Positions 31,093 through 38,525 of a stretch of DNA of 64,000 bases are shown here, piece by piece. The stretch covers positions 3,224,001 through 3,288,000 of the forward strand of contig NZ_CP097127.1 in the NCBI RefSeq assembly GCF_023330665.1, given 5' to 3'. This DNA comes from Conexibacter sp. S30A1. Its GTDB lineage: Bacteria > Actinomycetota > Thermoleophilia > Solirubrobacterales > Solirubrobacteraceae. The notes beneath the pieces were generated by a model that saw only the letters and a list, made by a program, of their open reading frames with translations, did not search any database and was not told the DNA's origin. Both the position numbers and the translations under genes were made by a program. Within the stretch, counting starts at the first letter, position 1. Every line of letters begins with the position of its first letter.

Positions 31093-32573
31093 GTGCCACC
31101 GGCATCGAGCAGCTGCCCGAGTGGCTGCGCGCCGGGCTCGAGCCGGGCGGCGCAGGCGAGCACAGGCTGGCCGTGGACGCCGGCCAGTTCGCCGCTGCGG
31201 TGGACGAGCTGCGCGCCGCGCAGGCGCGCTTCATCACGCTGTTTACGGCGCAGACGCCACGGCCGGCGCTGAGCGCCGTCTTTGCGCTGCAAGGCGAGCT
31301 TCTGCTGTTGCAGGCGCCGCTTGAGGCCGGAGGCGTCCCGGGGCTCGGAGAGCTCGCCGACCGCTGGCCGGCGATCGCCTGGGCCGAGCGTGAGCTGCTC
31401 GAGCGCGAGCCGCACAGCGGCGGCGAGCATCCCCTGACAGGACAGCGCCTGACCGCGCCGGACCCCGACCTGATCGAGCACGAGGTGGCCGGCCTGGATG
31501 TCTTTGCGATCCCCTACGGCCCGGTCCGCTCGGGTGTCTTTGAGGCGATCCAGTTTTTGATCGAGACCGGCGGCGAGGACGTCATGCGCGTGCACACCCG
31601 CCCGTTCTTCAAGCACCGCGGCATGGAGGCGCGCTTCGCGGGCCTCGCCCCCGATGTGGGGGTGCACGTGGCCGAGCGGGTGGCGGGGATCGCAAGCGTC
31701 GCCTACGCGTGTGCGTTCTCCCATGCCGTCGAGCGCGCCCTGGGTGTCGAGCCGCCACGCCAGGCGCAGCGCTGGCGGGCGATCCACTGCGAGCTGGAGC
31801 GCATGGCCTGCCACCTGGACGTGATCGCCAAGGAGGCCGAGACCACTGCGCTGTATGTCGGCCAGGCACGCTTTCAGATCCTCAAGGAGAGCGTGCAGCG
31901 GCTGCGCGTGCGGCTGTCCGGCAGCCGCTTTGGCCGCGGTGTGGTCGTGCCCGGCGGGGTGCGCGGCGAAGCCGGGCTCAGCACGGGGGAGTTGATCAAC
32001 GCGATTGATGCGATCGAGCGCGAGCTTCAGCGCGACCGCCGGCTGTTTTTGAAGACCAGCTCGATGACCGACCGGCTGATCGGCACCGGTCGGCTGGAGC
32101 GCCGACTGGTCGAGCGCCACTGCGCCGTCGGTCCGCTGGCGCGCGGGTCCGGGCTCTCCACCGACGCCCGGCACGAGCGCCCCTACGACGACTACCGGCG
32201 GCTCGGTCTGCGGGTCGTGACGATGCGCGAGGGGGACGCGATGGCGCGCATCAACGTCCGCTTCGGCGAGCTGTTTGAGTCGCTGCGGCTGATCCGCCAA
32301 CTCGCCGGGCATCTCGGGCGGGGAGCGCGAGATCTCTCGGTGCCGCTGCCCAAGCGGGGCAGCGGCACCGCCTGCGGCTGGGCCGAGGCGCCACAGGGCG
32401 AGCTGCTCTTCTGGGTCGAGCTGCACGAGGGCCTCGTCCACCGTGTGCACATCGCCTCGCCGTCGCTGCGCAACTGGGCGCTCTTTGATCACGCCTTCCC
32501 CAGGGACGTGCTGACCGACTTCGTCTTTATCGAGCACAGCTTCGGGCTTACGCCGGCGGGGGCCGATCGCTGA
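31089..32573 (+). CDS. HyfG-like large subunit lacking all NiFe ligands (Ehr-type)
   Basis: 494 residues: a NuoC-like N-terminal region (about 1-125) fused to a NuoD/hydrogenase-large-subunit region. Family landmarks remain (FFKHRGMEARFAG near 174, CELERMACHLDVI, RASGxxxD-like ARGSGLSTDARHERPYDDY, GFAEAP-like GWAEAPQGELLFW). The NiFe site is gone: the N-terminal CGIC is A199-G-I-A202, and the C-terminal DPCYSC is replaced by TPAGA just before the stop. A lone Cys208 lies nearby. It cannot bind a standard NiFe centre, so it is not a hydrogenase catalytic subunit. No downstream maturation protease site is expected. Confidence 0.85.
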   Translation: MSATGIEQLPEWLRAGLEPGGAGEHRLAVDAGQFAAAVDELRAAQARFITLFTAQTPRPALSAVFALQGELLLLQAPLEAGGVPGLGELADRWPAIAWAERELLEREPHSGGEHPLTGQRLTAPDPDLIEHEVAGLDVFAIPYGPVRSGVFEAIQFLIETGGEDVMRVHTRPFFKHRGMEARFAGLAPDVGVHVAERVAGIASVAYACAFSHAVERALGVEPPRQAQRWRAIHCELERMACHLDVIAKEAETTALYVGQARFQILKESVQRLRVRLSGSRFGRGVVVPGGVRGEAGLSTGELINAIDAIERELQRDRRLFLKTSSMTDRLIGTGRLERRLVERHCAVGPLARGSGLSTDARHERPYDDYRRLGLRVVTMREGDAMARINVRFGELFESLRLIRQLAGHLGRGARDLSVPLPKRGSGTACGWAEAPQGELLFWVELHEGLVHRVHIASPSLRNWALFDHAFPRDVLTDFVFIEHSFGLTPAGADR

Positions 32574-33340
32574 TGCTCGAGTGGATCTATCGGGGCCTTG
32601 GCAAGCGCAGGATCACCACCCGGTATCCGCGGGTCCCCGAGCCCGCCCCCGAAGGCTTTCACGGCAGGATCGATGTTGTAAGCGGCGAGCCGGTCCCGCC
32701 CGCGCTCGCCGAGCTGTGCCCGACCGGCGCGATCGCCGTTGACAACGCCGGGAGCGTGTCGCTTGACCGTGGCCGCTGCATCCTCTGCGGCGAGTGCGTC
32801 CGCGCGCTGCCTCAAGTGTTCGCGTTCGCCTCCGTGTATGAGAGCGCCGCAGGCTCCCGGCAGGCGCTGCTCACCGGTCCCGGCGCTGACCAGGCCTCTG
32901 CCGAGCCGGGCCGCGGAGCGCTCGCAGACCAGGCCGCGATGCTGCGCCGCTCGATCCATGTGCGCCACATCGACTGCGGCTCCGACGGGGCCGAGGAGTG
33001 GGAGATCACCGCGCTGTGGAACCCCTACTACGACATCCAGCGCCTCGGCTTCTTTCTCACCAACTCCCCCAGACACGCCGACGTGCTGCTTGTGACCGGG
33101 CCGGTCACCGACCCGATGCGCGCGCCGCTAGAGCGCACCTGGGAGGTGATGCCGCAGCCCAAAGCACTGGTGGCGGTCGGCACCGACGCCTGTGGCGGCG
33201 GGCTACACGACTGGGGTGGGGTTGACCGGATCCTGCCGGTTGACGTGTACGTGCCGGGCTCCCCGCCCGCGCCGATCGCGATCATGCACGGCCTGCTGTT
33301 GGCGGCCGGGATCCTGACGGCGGGACAGGTGATGGCGTGA
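32573..33340 (+). CDS. Ferredoxin-HyfI fusion, small subunit lacking N2-type cluster ligands
   Basis: 255 residues. The N-terminal 80 form a reduced ferredoxin domain with C49 (LCPTGAI) and C69/C72/C75 (CILCGEC), enough for one [4Fe-4S] cluster. Residues 125-250 match HyfI/HycG/NuoB (NSPRHADVLLVTGPVT, LPVDVYVPGSPPAP). The four cysteines that bind the proximal/N2 cluster are replaced: CNGC becomes D138-G-A-E141, the third becomes D205 (with C207 two residues on) and PGCPP becomes PGS230PP. Electron transfer to the large subunit by the usual route is therefore not possible. ATG shares a base with the upstream stop. Confidence 0.85.
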   Translation: MLEWIYRGLGKRRITTRYPRVPEPAPEGFHGRIDVVSGEPVPPALAELCPTGAIAVDNAGSVSLDRGRCILCGECVRALPQVFAFASVYESAAGSRQALLTGPGADQASAEPGRGALADQAAMLRRSIHVRHIDCGSDGAEEWEITALWNPYYDIQRLGFFLTNSPRHADVLLVTGPVTDPMRAPLERTWEVMPQPKALVAVGTDACGGGLHDWGGVDRILPVDVYVPGSPPAPIAIMHGLLLAAGILTAGQVMA

Positions 33341-35316
33341 GCGCGTTGTACCGGGTCGCGATGGGCACGCTCGCGCTGGCGGTGCTGCTGGCGTGGTTCG
33401 GTCCGCCTCGCTGGCGCGAGCGCCTCGGAGCACTGTCCTCCGCCGTCGGGTGCGTGCTGCTCGTGATCGTCGGCCTGGCGGCGGCGCTTGGTGGTGCGGC
33501 GCCGGTCGTTGACCTCGGCTCCTGGCTCGCCTTCGGGCACAGCGCCCTGCGCGCCGACGGCCTTTCAGGAATCTTCCTGGCGCTCACCGGGGTCACCGGC
33601 GCCGCGGTCTCGCTCGCCTACACGGAGCTGCCCGCCGGGCGCTGGCTGACCACGCTCGCCAGCGCGCTGGTGCTCTTCATCGCGGTCGCGATCGGCGCTG
33701 ACAACGGCTTTCTGTTCTTCCTGGCCTGGGAGGCGATCACACTCTGCGTGTACCTGATCGCAAGCGCCGGTGAGACCCGCGAGGACTTCATCGGTGGCTA
33801 CCTCACCGGCGGACTTGCGAAGCTCGGCGGCGCCGCGCTGCTCATCGCCTTCGCGCTGCTCTACGCGCACACGCACAGCTTCTCGATCGAGGTCTGGCGC
33901 CACGCCCACCTCTCGGCGGGAACGCGGGATGTGCTCTTTGCGCTGTTTCTGATCTGCTTTGCGACCAAGGTCGGGATGCTGCCGTTGCAGGGTGGGCTGC
34001 CCGCCGGCTACAGCGCCGCGCCGAGGCTCGGCGCCGCGTCGCTGTCGGTCGCGCTGTGCGCCGGCTTCTACGGCATCTGGCGCTTTGAGTTCGACGTGCT
34101 CGGCCCGTTGCCGACCGCCTGCGGCGACGCGCTTTTGATCCTGGGTGCGCTCACCGCGGTCAGCGGGATCGCCTACGCGCTGGCCCAGGATGACCTGCGT
34201 CGGTTCTTGGGCTACTCGACCGTCGAGCACGCGGGCATCGCGCTGATCGGCTTTGCGGTGGCGCTGCTCGGGCTGGCCGCCCACGACCGCACGCTGGCGG
34301 CCGCCGGCCTGTTGGCGAGCACGCTGCACGTCTGCGCGCACAACCTCGCCAAGACGCTGGCGCTGATCAGCATCGACCGTGTGGCCCTGGCGAGCGGTGA
34401 GCGCACTCTGGACCCGCTCGGCGGGCTGTCGCGCCGCATGCCGTTCAGCGCCGTGTCGCTGGGGCTGGCGACACTGACCCTGGCGGCGATCCCGCCGCTC
34501 GGCGGGTTCGTCAGTGAGTGGTTCACCTTCCAGGCGCTGCTGCAGGCCTTCCGGATGCCGACGTTGCTCTCCAGGCTGCTGTGTGCGCTCGCCGCCGCGA
34601 CGCTCGCGCTGACCGCCGGGCTCGGTCTGCTCGCCTTCGCGAAGTACTACAGCTTCATCTTCCTGGGGCGCGCGCGCGAACGGCTCTCGCACCTGCGCGA
34701 GCCCTCGCGCTGGCCGCTCGGCGCCGGCGCGCTCGCGGTCGTCGTCCTGTTCCTCGGCACCGTGGCGCCGTGGGAGATCCACGCGATCGGGTCGGGCCTG
34801 GCGCCCGAGCTTGGTTTCAACCTCGCGAGCACCACGATCAGCCACCCGCTGGTGCTGACCCCGGTGTTCAAAGGCTTTGCGGTGCTCGACCCGACCTGGC
34901 TCAGCCTGGTGCTGCCGCTCTACGCGGTGCTCGCGGCGCTGATCGCACTTGGCGGCGACCGTCGCCGGCGCGTGCGCCGCGCGCCGGTGTGGGTCACCGG
35001 CAGCGGCGCCCGGCTGCCCGCGGTTCAGTACCGGCCTTCGGCCTACTCAAACCCGATGCGCGTGATCCTGCGCGGCCCGCTCGGCTTCCACACCCGCGTG
35101 CGCACCGCGGGCGAGGATGAGGCGGTCGAGCCCTACGTGCGTGAGGCCCGCGTCGTGTTCGCGGTCGACCGCTTCCTCTACCGGCCCGCGACGAACCTGG
35201 CTCTGCGCGTGGCTGCGCGCGTGCGCGCCACCCAGTCCGGGCGTCTGTCCGCCTACCTTCTCTACATGCTCGTCGCGCTCTTGGCTGCCCTGTCCCTGAT
35301 CCCCATACTGCACTGA
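33337..35316 (+). CDS. HyfB-like antiporter subunit (NuoL family)
   Basis: 659-residue membrane protein of the NuoL/HyfB type. Glutamate in FLAWEAITLCVYLI and lysines in CFATKVGMLPLQGGLP and CAHNLAKTLALI are conserved, although the usual HxWLPxAH after the second is changed to QGGLPAGYS. The C-terminal 100 residues are hydrophilic and basic and end in one last helix, as in HyfB. GTG start overlaps the previous stop (GTGA). With HyfF and HyfE it would make up the ion-translocating membrane arm. Confidence 0.88.
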   Translation: MSALYRVAMGTLALAVLLAWFGPPRWRERLGALSSAVGCVLLVIVGLAAALGGAAPVVDLGSWLAFGHSALRADGLSGIFLALTGVTGAAVSLAYTELPAGRWLTTLASALVLFIAVAIGADNGFLFFLAWEAITLCVYLIASAGETREDFIGGYLTGGLAKLGGAALLIAFALLYAHTHSFSIEVWRHAHLSAGTRDVLFALFLICFATKVGMLPLQGGLPAGYSAAPRLGAASLSVALCAGFYGIWRFEFDVLGPLPTACGDALLILGALTAVSGIAYALAQDDLRRFLGYSTVEHAGIALIGFAVALLGLAAHDRTLAAAGLLASTLHVCAHNLAKTLALISIDRVALASGERTLDPLGGLSRRMPFSAVSLGLATLTLAAIPPLGGFVSEWFTFQALLQAFRMPTLLSRLLCALAAATLALTAGLGLLAFAKYYSFIFLGRARERLSHLREPSRWPLGAGALAVVVLFLGTVAPWEIHAIGSGLAPELGFNLASTTISHPLVLTPVFKGFAVLDPTWLSLVLPLYAVLAALIALGGDRRRRVRRAPVWVTGSGARLPAVQYRPSAYSNPMRVILRGPLGFHTRVRTAGEDEAVEPYVREARVVFAVDRFLYRPATNLALRVAARVRATQSGRLSAYLLYMLVALLAALSLIPILH

Positions 35317-35765
35317 TGTTTCAACGAATCCTGCTTGCCTGGGACGGCTCAGAGGTCGCGCTGCGCGCCTTTGACGCCGCCATCGATCTCACCCGCCGCT
35401 ACGACGCCGAGCTGGTCGCCGTCTCGGTCGCCTACTCGCCCGCGCACGCGGAGACCGCCGCCGATCGCGCGGAGACAGCGCAGGCCGCGCACCGCTACCT
35501 CACCGGGTCCTTTGAGGAGGTTGCCGACCGCGCGCACCGCGCCGGCGTGCAGGTCAGCCACCAGATCATCGAGGGCGATGATCCCGCACAGGCTCTGCTT
35601 GCGCACTGTCACACGCACGGCTTTGACCTGATCGTCGCCGGTCACCATCGCGCGGGCCGCGCGGGCCGGCTGCTGCTCAAGGGCGTGGTGCCCGCGCTGA
35701 TCGAGAACGGCGCGCCGGTCCTGGTGGTCGGTGACTACGAGTACGGCGGCTCACGGGGCGCATGA
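35316..35765 (+). CDS. Universal stress protein (UspA family)
   Basis: 149 residues with the UspA alpha/beta fold: FQRILLAWDGSEVALRAFDAA at the N-terminus and the nucleotide-binding-type GHHRAGRAGRLLLKGVV plus PVLVVG near the C-terminus (family consensus G-x2-G-x9-G(S/T)). It may bind ATP. Its ATG shares a base with the HyfB stop and its stop overlaps the first crcB, so it is embedded in the complex/fluoride-channel operon. Confidence 0.88.
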   Translation: MFQRILLAWDGSEVALRAFDAAIDLTRRYDAELVAVSVAYSPAHAETAADRAETAQAAHRYLTGSFEEVADRAHRAGVQVSHQIIEGDDPAQALLAHCHTHGFDLIVAGHHRAGRAGRLLLKGVVPALIENGAPVLVVGDYEYGGSRGA

Positions 35766-36157
35766 GCGGCCTGGACAGGCGGGAGCTTTCGGCGATCTTC
35801 GCCGGGGGCGCGATCGGCGCGCTCGTGCGCGTGTGGCTCAGCCAGCGCTTCACGCAGGGCGATACCTCCTGGCCGTGGACGATCTTTGCGATCAACGTCA
35901 GCGGCTCGTTCTTGCTCGCGTACCTGGCGACCCGCCTGCAGGAGCGTCTGCCGCAGTCCACATACCGCCGCCCGGCGCTCGGCACCGGCTTCTGTGGCGC
36001 CTACACCACGTTCTCAACCATGCAGGTGGAGATCGTCAAGATGGCCGTGGCGGGCGACTGGGGGCTGGCTTGTGGCTATGGGTTTGCAAGCCTCAGCGCG
36101 GGCCTTGTGGCTATCTGGCTGGCGTCTGCGATCGTCAGAAGGGCCAGGCTCGCATGA
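35762..36157 (+). CDS. crcB: Fluoride channel CrcB/Fluc, first copy
   Basis: 131 residues, four predicted helices. CrcB motifs: AGGAIGALVRVWLS, FAINVSGSFLLAYL (the conserved asparagine) and GFCGAYTTFSTMQVE. Fluc proteins are dimeric channels that let fluoride leave the cell. A second, divergent CrcB follows immediately with ATGA overlap, as in Gram-positive bacteria where two different subunits pair. Confidence 0.92.
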   Translation: MSGLDRRELSAIFAGGAIGALVRVWLSQRFTQGDTSWPWTIFAINVSGSFLLAYLATRLQERLPQSTYRRPALGTGFCGAYTTFSTMQVEIVKMAVAGDWGLACGYGFASLSAGLVAIWLASAIVRRARLA

Positions 36158-36519
36158 GCTGGTGGCTGTGGCTTGCGGTGGCGGCGATCGGCGGGGCAGG
36201 GGCGGTGGTCAGGTTCGTGACCGACGCGGTGATCTCCGGGCGCTTCGGGCGTGACTTTCCGCTGGGGACGCTCGCGATCAATTTGAGCGGCGCGCTCGTG
36301 CTCGGCTTCCTGTCGGGGGTGGGGGCGGTCGGCGAACTCGACCTGCTGGCGGGCACGGCGCTCATCGGCTCCTACACGACGTTCTCAACCTGGATGCTCG
36401 AGAGCTACCGGCTGGCCGAGGACGCGGAGCCATGGCCGGCCGTGGTCAACGCGGTGGCCAGTCTGCTGCTCGGGTTCGCCGCGGCGCTGCTCGGACGTGC
36501 GATCGGACGCTCGATATGA
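36154..36519 (+). CDS. crcB: Fluoride channel CrcB/Fluc, second copy
   Basis: 121 residues with four helices. AIGGAGAVVRFVTDAV, LAINLSGALVLGFLSG and LIGSYTTFSTWMLES carry the CrcB signature, including the Asn and the Phe/Thr-rich pore motif. It differs clearly from the first copy, consistent with a heterodimer partner rather than a recent duplicate. Start ATG 36154 overlaps the first crcB stop; its own stop overlaps the DUF190 gene (ATGA). Confidence 0.92.
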   Translation: MSWWLWLAVAAIGGAGAVVRFVTDAVISGRFGRDFPLGTLAINLSGALVLGFLSGVGAVGELDLLAGTALIGSYTTFSTWMLESYRLAEDAEPWPAVVNAVASLLLGFAAALLGRAIGRSI

Positions 36520-37601
36520 ACGAGGACTGCCTGAAGTTGACCACCTACTTCGGTGAGCGTGACCGCACCGAGGCGGGCCGGCTGCTCGCCGACGAGCTGA
36601 TGGACATCTACGGTGCCCACCGGCTGGCCGCAAGCGTCCTGCTGCGCGGCGCCGAGGGGTTCGGGCGTCTTCACCACCTGCACACCGACCGTCAGCTCAC
36701 CTCCTCGGAGGATCTGCCGGTCGTCTCGGTCGCCGTCGATGAGCGCGCGCGGATCGAGCAGGTGCTCGGAACGGTGCTCGCGGTCAAGCGCCGTGGGCTG
36801 GTCACGCTTGAGCGCGCGCGGCTCACTTCGGGTGAGATCGGCCGCGTTGAGCTGCCGGAGGAGCTCGGCGAGGCGACCAAGCTGACCGTGTATGTGGGCA
36901 GGGGGGAGCGGGTCGGTGGCGCCCCGGCGCATCTGGCGATCTGTGAGCTGCTGCAGCGCCGGGGAGTTGCGGGCGCAAGCGTGCTGCTCGGCGTCGACGG
37001 CACCCGCGGCGGTCTGCGCGCCCGCGCCAAGTTCTTTGCACGCAACGCCGATGTGCCGATGATGGTCATCGCGGTCGGTGCAGGCGAGCGCATCGCGGCC
37101 GTGCTGCCCGAGATCGGGGGCCTGCTCGAGCAGCCGCTTTTGACGCTCGAGCGCGTGCGCATCTGCAAACGCGACGGCGAGCTGCTCGCCACGCCGCGCG
37201 AGCTGCCCGGCGCAGACGAGCACGGCCTCGCGCTCTGGCAGAAGCTGATGATCTACAGCTCCCACAACGCCACCGGCGCACACGGACGTCCGCTTCACCT
37301 GGAGATCATTCACCGGCTGATGCACGACAGCGAGGCAGCCGGCGCGACCGTCCTGCGCGGCATCTGGGGCTTTCACGGCGAGCACGCCGCGCACGGTGAC
37401 CGCTTCTTTCAGGTCCGCCGTCACGTCCCGGTCACCACGATCGTGATCGACCGACCCGAGCGGATCGCCCGCTCCTTTCAGATCATCGACGAGATCACCT
37501 CGGAGCACGGCCTGGTCACCAGCGAGCTGGTCCCCGCTGCCCAGGCGATGAGCGAGCAGGAGACGCGCGGCGGATTACGGCTGGCGCGCCACCGGCTCTG
37601 A
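36516..37601 (+). CDS. Triple DUF190-domain protein, CrcB-associated
   Basis: 361 residues made of three DUF190 units, each about 110 residues and normally a stand-alone protein. Unit 1 from DCLKLTTYFGERDR (about 4-105), unit 2 from TKLTVYVGRGERVGG (about 120-225), unit 3 from QKLMIYSSHNATGAHG (about 240-345). Each contains the G(A/V)xGASVLLRG-like strand (GAHRLAASVLLRGAEG, GVAGASVLLGVDG, GATVLRGIWGFHG). DUF190 is structurally related to PII signalling proteins and often accompanies crcB; function is unknown. A regulator or sensor of the channels is a fair guess. Last gene of the nine-gene operon. Confidence 0.85.
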   Translation: MNEDCLKLTTYFGERDRTEAGRLLADELMDIYGAHRLAASVLLRGAEGFGRLHHLHTDRQLTSSEDLPVVSVAVDERARIEQVLGTVLAVKRRGLVTLERARLTSGEIGRVELPEELGEATKLTVYVGRGERVGGAPAHLAICELLQRRGVAGASVLLGVDGTRGGLRARAKFFARNADVPMMVIAVGAGERIAAVLPEIGGLLEQPLLTLERVRICKRDGELLATPRELPGADEHGLALWQKLMIYSSHNATGAHGRPLHLEIIHRLMHDSEAAGATVLRGIWGFHGEHAAHGDRFFQVRRHVPVTTIVIDRPERIARSFQIIDEITSEHGLVTSELVPAAQAMSEQETRGGLRLARHRL

Positions 37602-37610
37602 GGCGAGCGT

Positions 37611-37626
37611 GGCGGCGGCCGCCGCC
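37611..37626. terminator. Candidate hairpin between convergent DUF190 and usp genes
   Basis: A self-complementary 16-base run of GGC/GCC units, able to form a 6-bp stem with a four-base loop, nine bases after the DUF190 stop. A second short hairpin (GGCGCC-TTC-GGCGCT) follows near 37647. Either could end transcripts from both sides; there is no T-run. Confidence 0.35.
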
Positions 37627-37667
37627 CGCCCCGGACGCCGTCCTGGCGCCTTCGGCGCTCACGCCGA

Positions 37668-38150
37668 TCAGATGACCGTCACGCTCCACTCGCCGAGCTG
37701 CCGCAGGCGCGCGGCGGCGGATGCTCCACGACGCCACCCCAGGCCGTGGCGGGGCAGCACGATCAGGTCCGGGCGGACGCGCCCAGCGATCTGGGCGACG
37801 GCGCTCACGGCCGGTTCCTCAGCCACCTCGAAGCTGACGCGGGGACCGTCTCCGATCAGCGCCTGCGCCCGTGCCAGCCGTTCGGAGGCGATCTCGTCAA
37901 GGTGCTGATTCCACAGCGCCGCGCCCTGCCGGCAGTGCCCACAACCCACGTCGCCGCGCTCGCGGCGCACCAGCTCAACCACGGTCAGCTGCGTGTCCCG
38001 GGCGAGCGCGGCGTCCGCGGCCCAGCGCAGGGCAGCACGGCCGCCGCGCGAAAGGTCGCACACGGCGAGCACGCCCTTTTCGGTGTGCTCTGAGGAGCTG
38101 GCCGCGGCTCGTCCTTCAGTCTCCGGTGTGATCTGCATGCAGGGATACAT
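37668..38150 (-). CDS. Universal stress protein-like, diverged
   Basis: 160 residues with the UspA pattern: VLAVCDLSRGGRAALRWAADAA at the start of the fold and [22 protein letters not shown] near the C-terminus in place of the G-x2-G-x9-G(S/T) nucleotide loop. Cysteines in CDLS and GCGHCRQ are unusual for the family and a CxxC could be redox-active or bind metal. Start could be 38150 or the ATG four codons in (38138). It is convergent with the operon that contains another Usp gene. The 189 bases upstream hold nothing I can identify. Confidence 0.7.
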   Translation of the reverse strand: MYPCMQITPETEGRAAASSSEHTEKGVLAVCDLSRGGRAALRWAADAALARDTQLTVVELVRRERGDVGCGHCRQGAALWNQHLDEIASERLARAQALIGDGPRVSFEVAEEPAVSAVAQIAGRVRPDLIVLPRHGLGWRRGASAAARLRQLGEWSVTVI

Positions 38151-38339
38151 TGTGCTGCAGTTCGCAGGCCTGAAGGAAGTTCTGCCGCAGCTCGCTGCGC
38201 GTCGCGCTTGACGGCGGCAGCAGCGAGCCCGGCCAGCACCGTGACGCCCGCCTGCTCAAGCACGCGCAACCGGGCGTATGCCGAGCATCTCGGCGTGACC
38301 TGCATCGGAGTGGGGGCTGGGCAGCCGGTGTGCGCTCCG

Positions 38340-38525
38340 CTACCGCTGCGGGGTACCGAGCGACCGCGCGCCCGAGCCGGGGAGCCTGATCCGCTCGGCC
38401 AGCTTGTCGGCCGCGTCCTTGATCCTGCGCGACGCGTCGTTCAGGCGCTTGCCGCGGGCGGATGTGTCGCCTGGGGGCGGTTCCTGCACCTGGTCGTCAG
38501 CCTCATCGGCGCCATGTGTGGTCAT
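38340..38525 (-). CDS. Small charged hypothetical protein (61 aa)
   Basis: A perfect AGGAGG (38531-38536) lies five bases before an ATG that overlaps the debranching-enzyme stop (ATGA), strong support for translation. The product is hydrophilic: an acidic N-terminal half (GADEADDQVQEPP) and a basic, probably helical C-terminal half (KRLNDASRRIKDAADKLAER). No signal peptide, cysteine or known domain is seen. It is the last gene of the glycosyltransferase/debranching unit; function unknown. Confidence 0.65.
   Translation of the reverse strand: MTTHGADEADDQVQEPPPGDTSARGKRLNDASRRIKDAADKLAERIRLPGSGARSLGTPQR

Noticed and set aside
27938-35316. Calling the operon hydrogenase-4 or formate hydrogenlyase
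   Set aside because: All NiFe ligands and the small-subunit cluster ligands are missing, and there are no maturation or formate dehydrogenase genes nearby.
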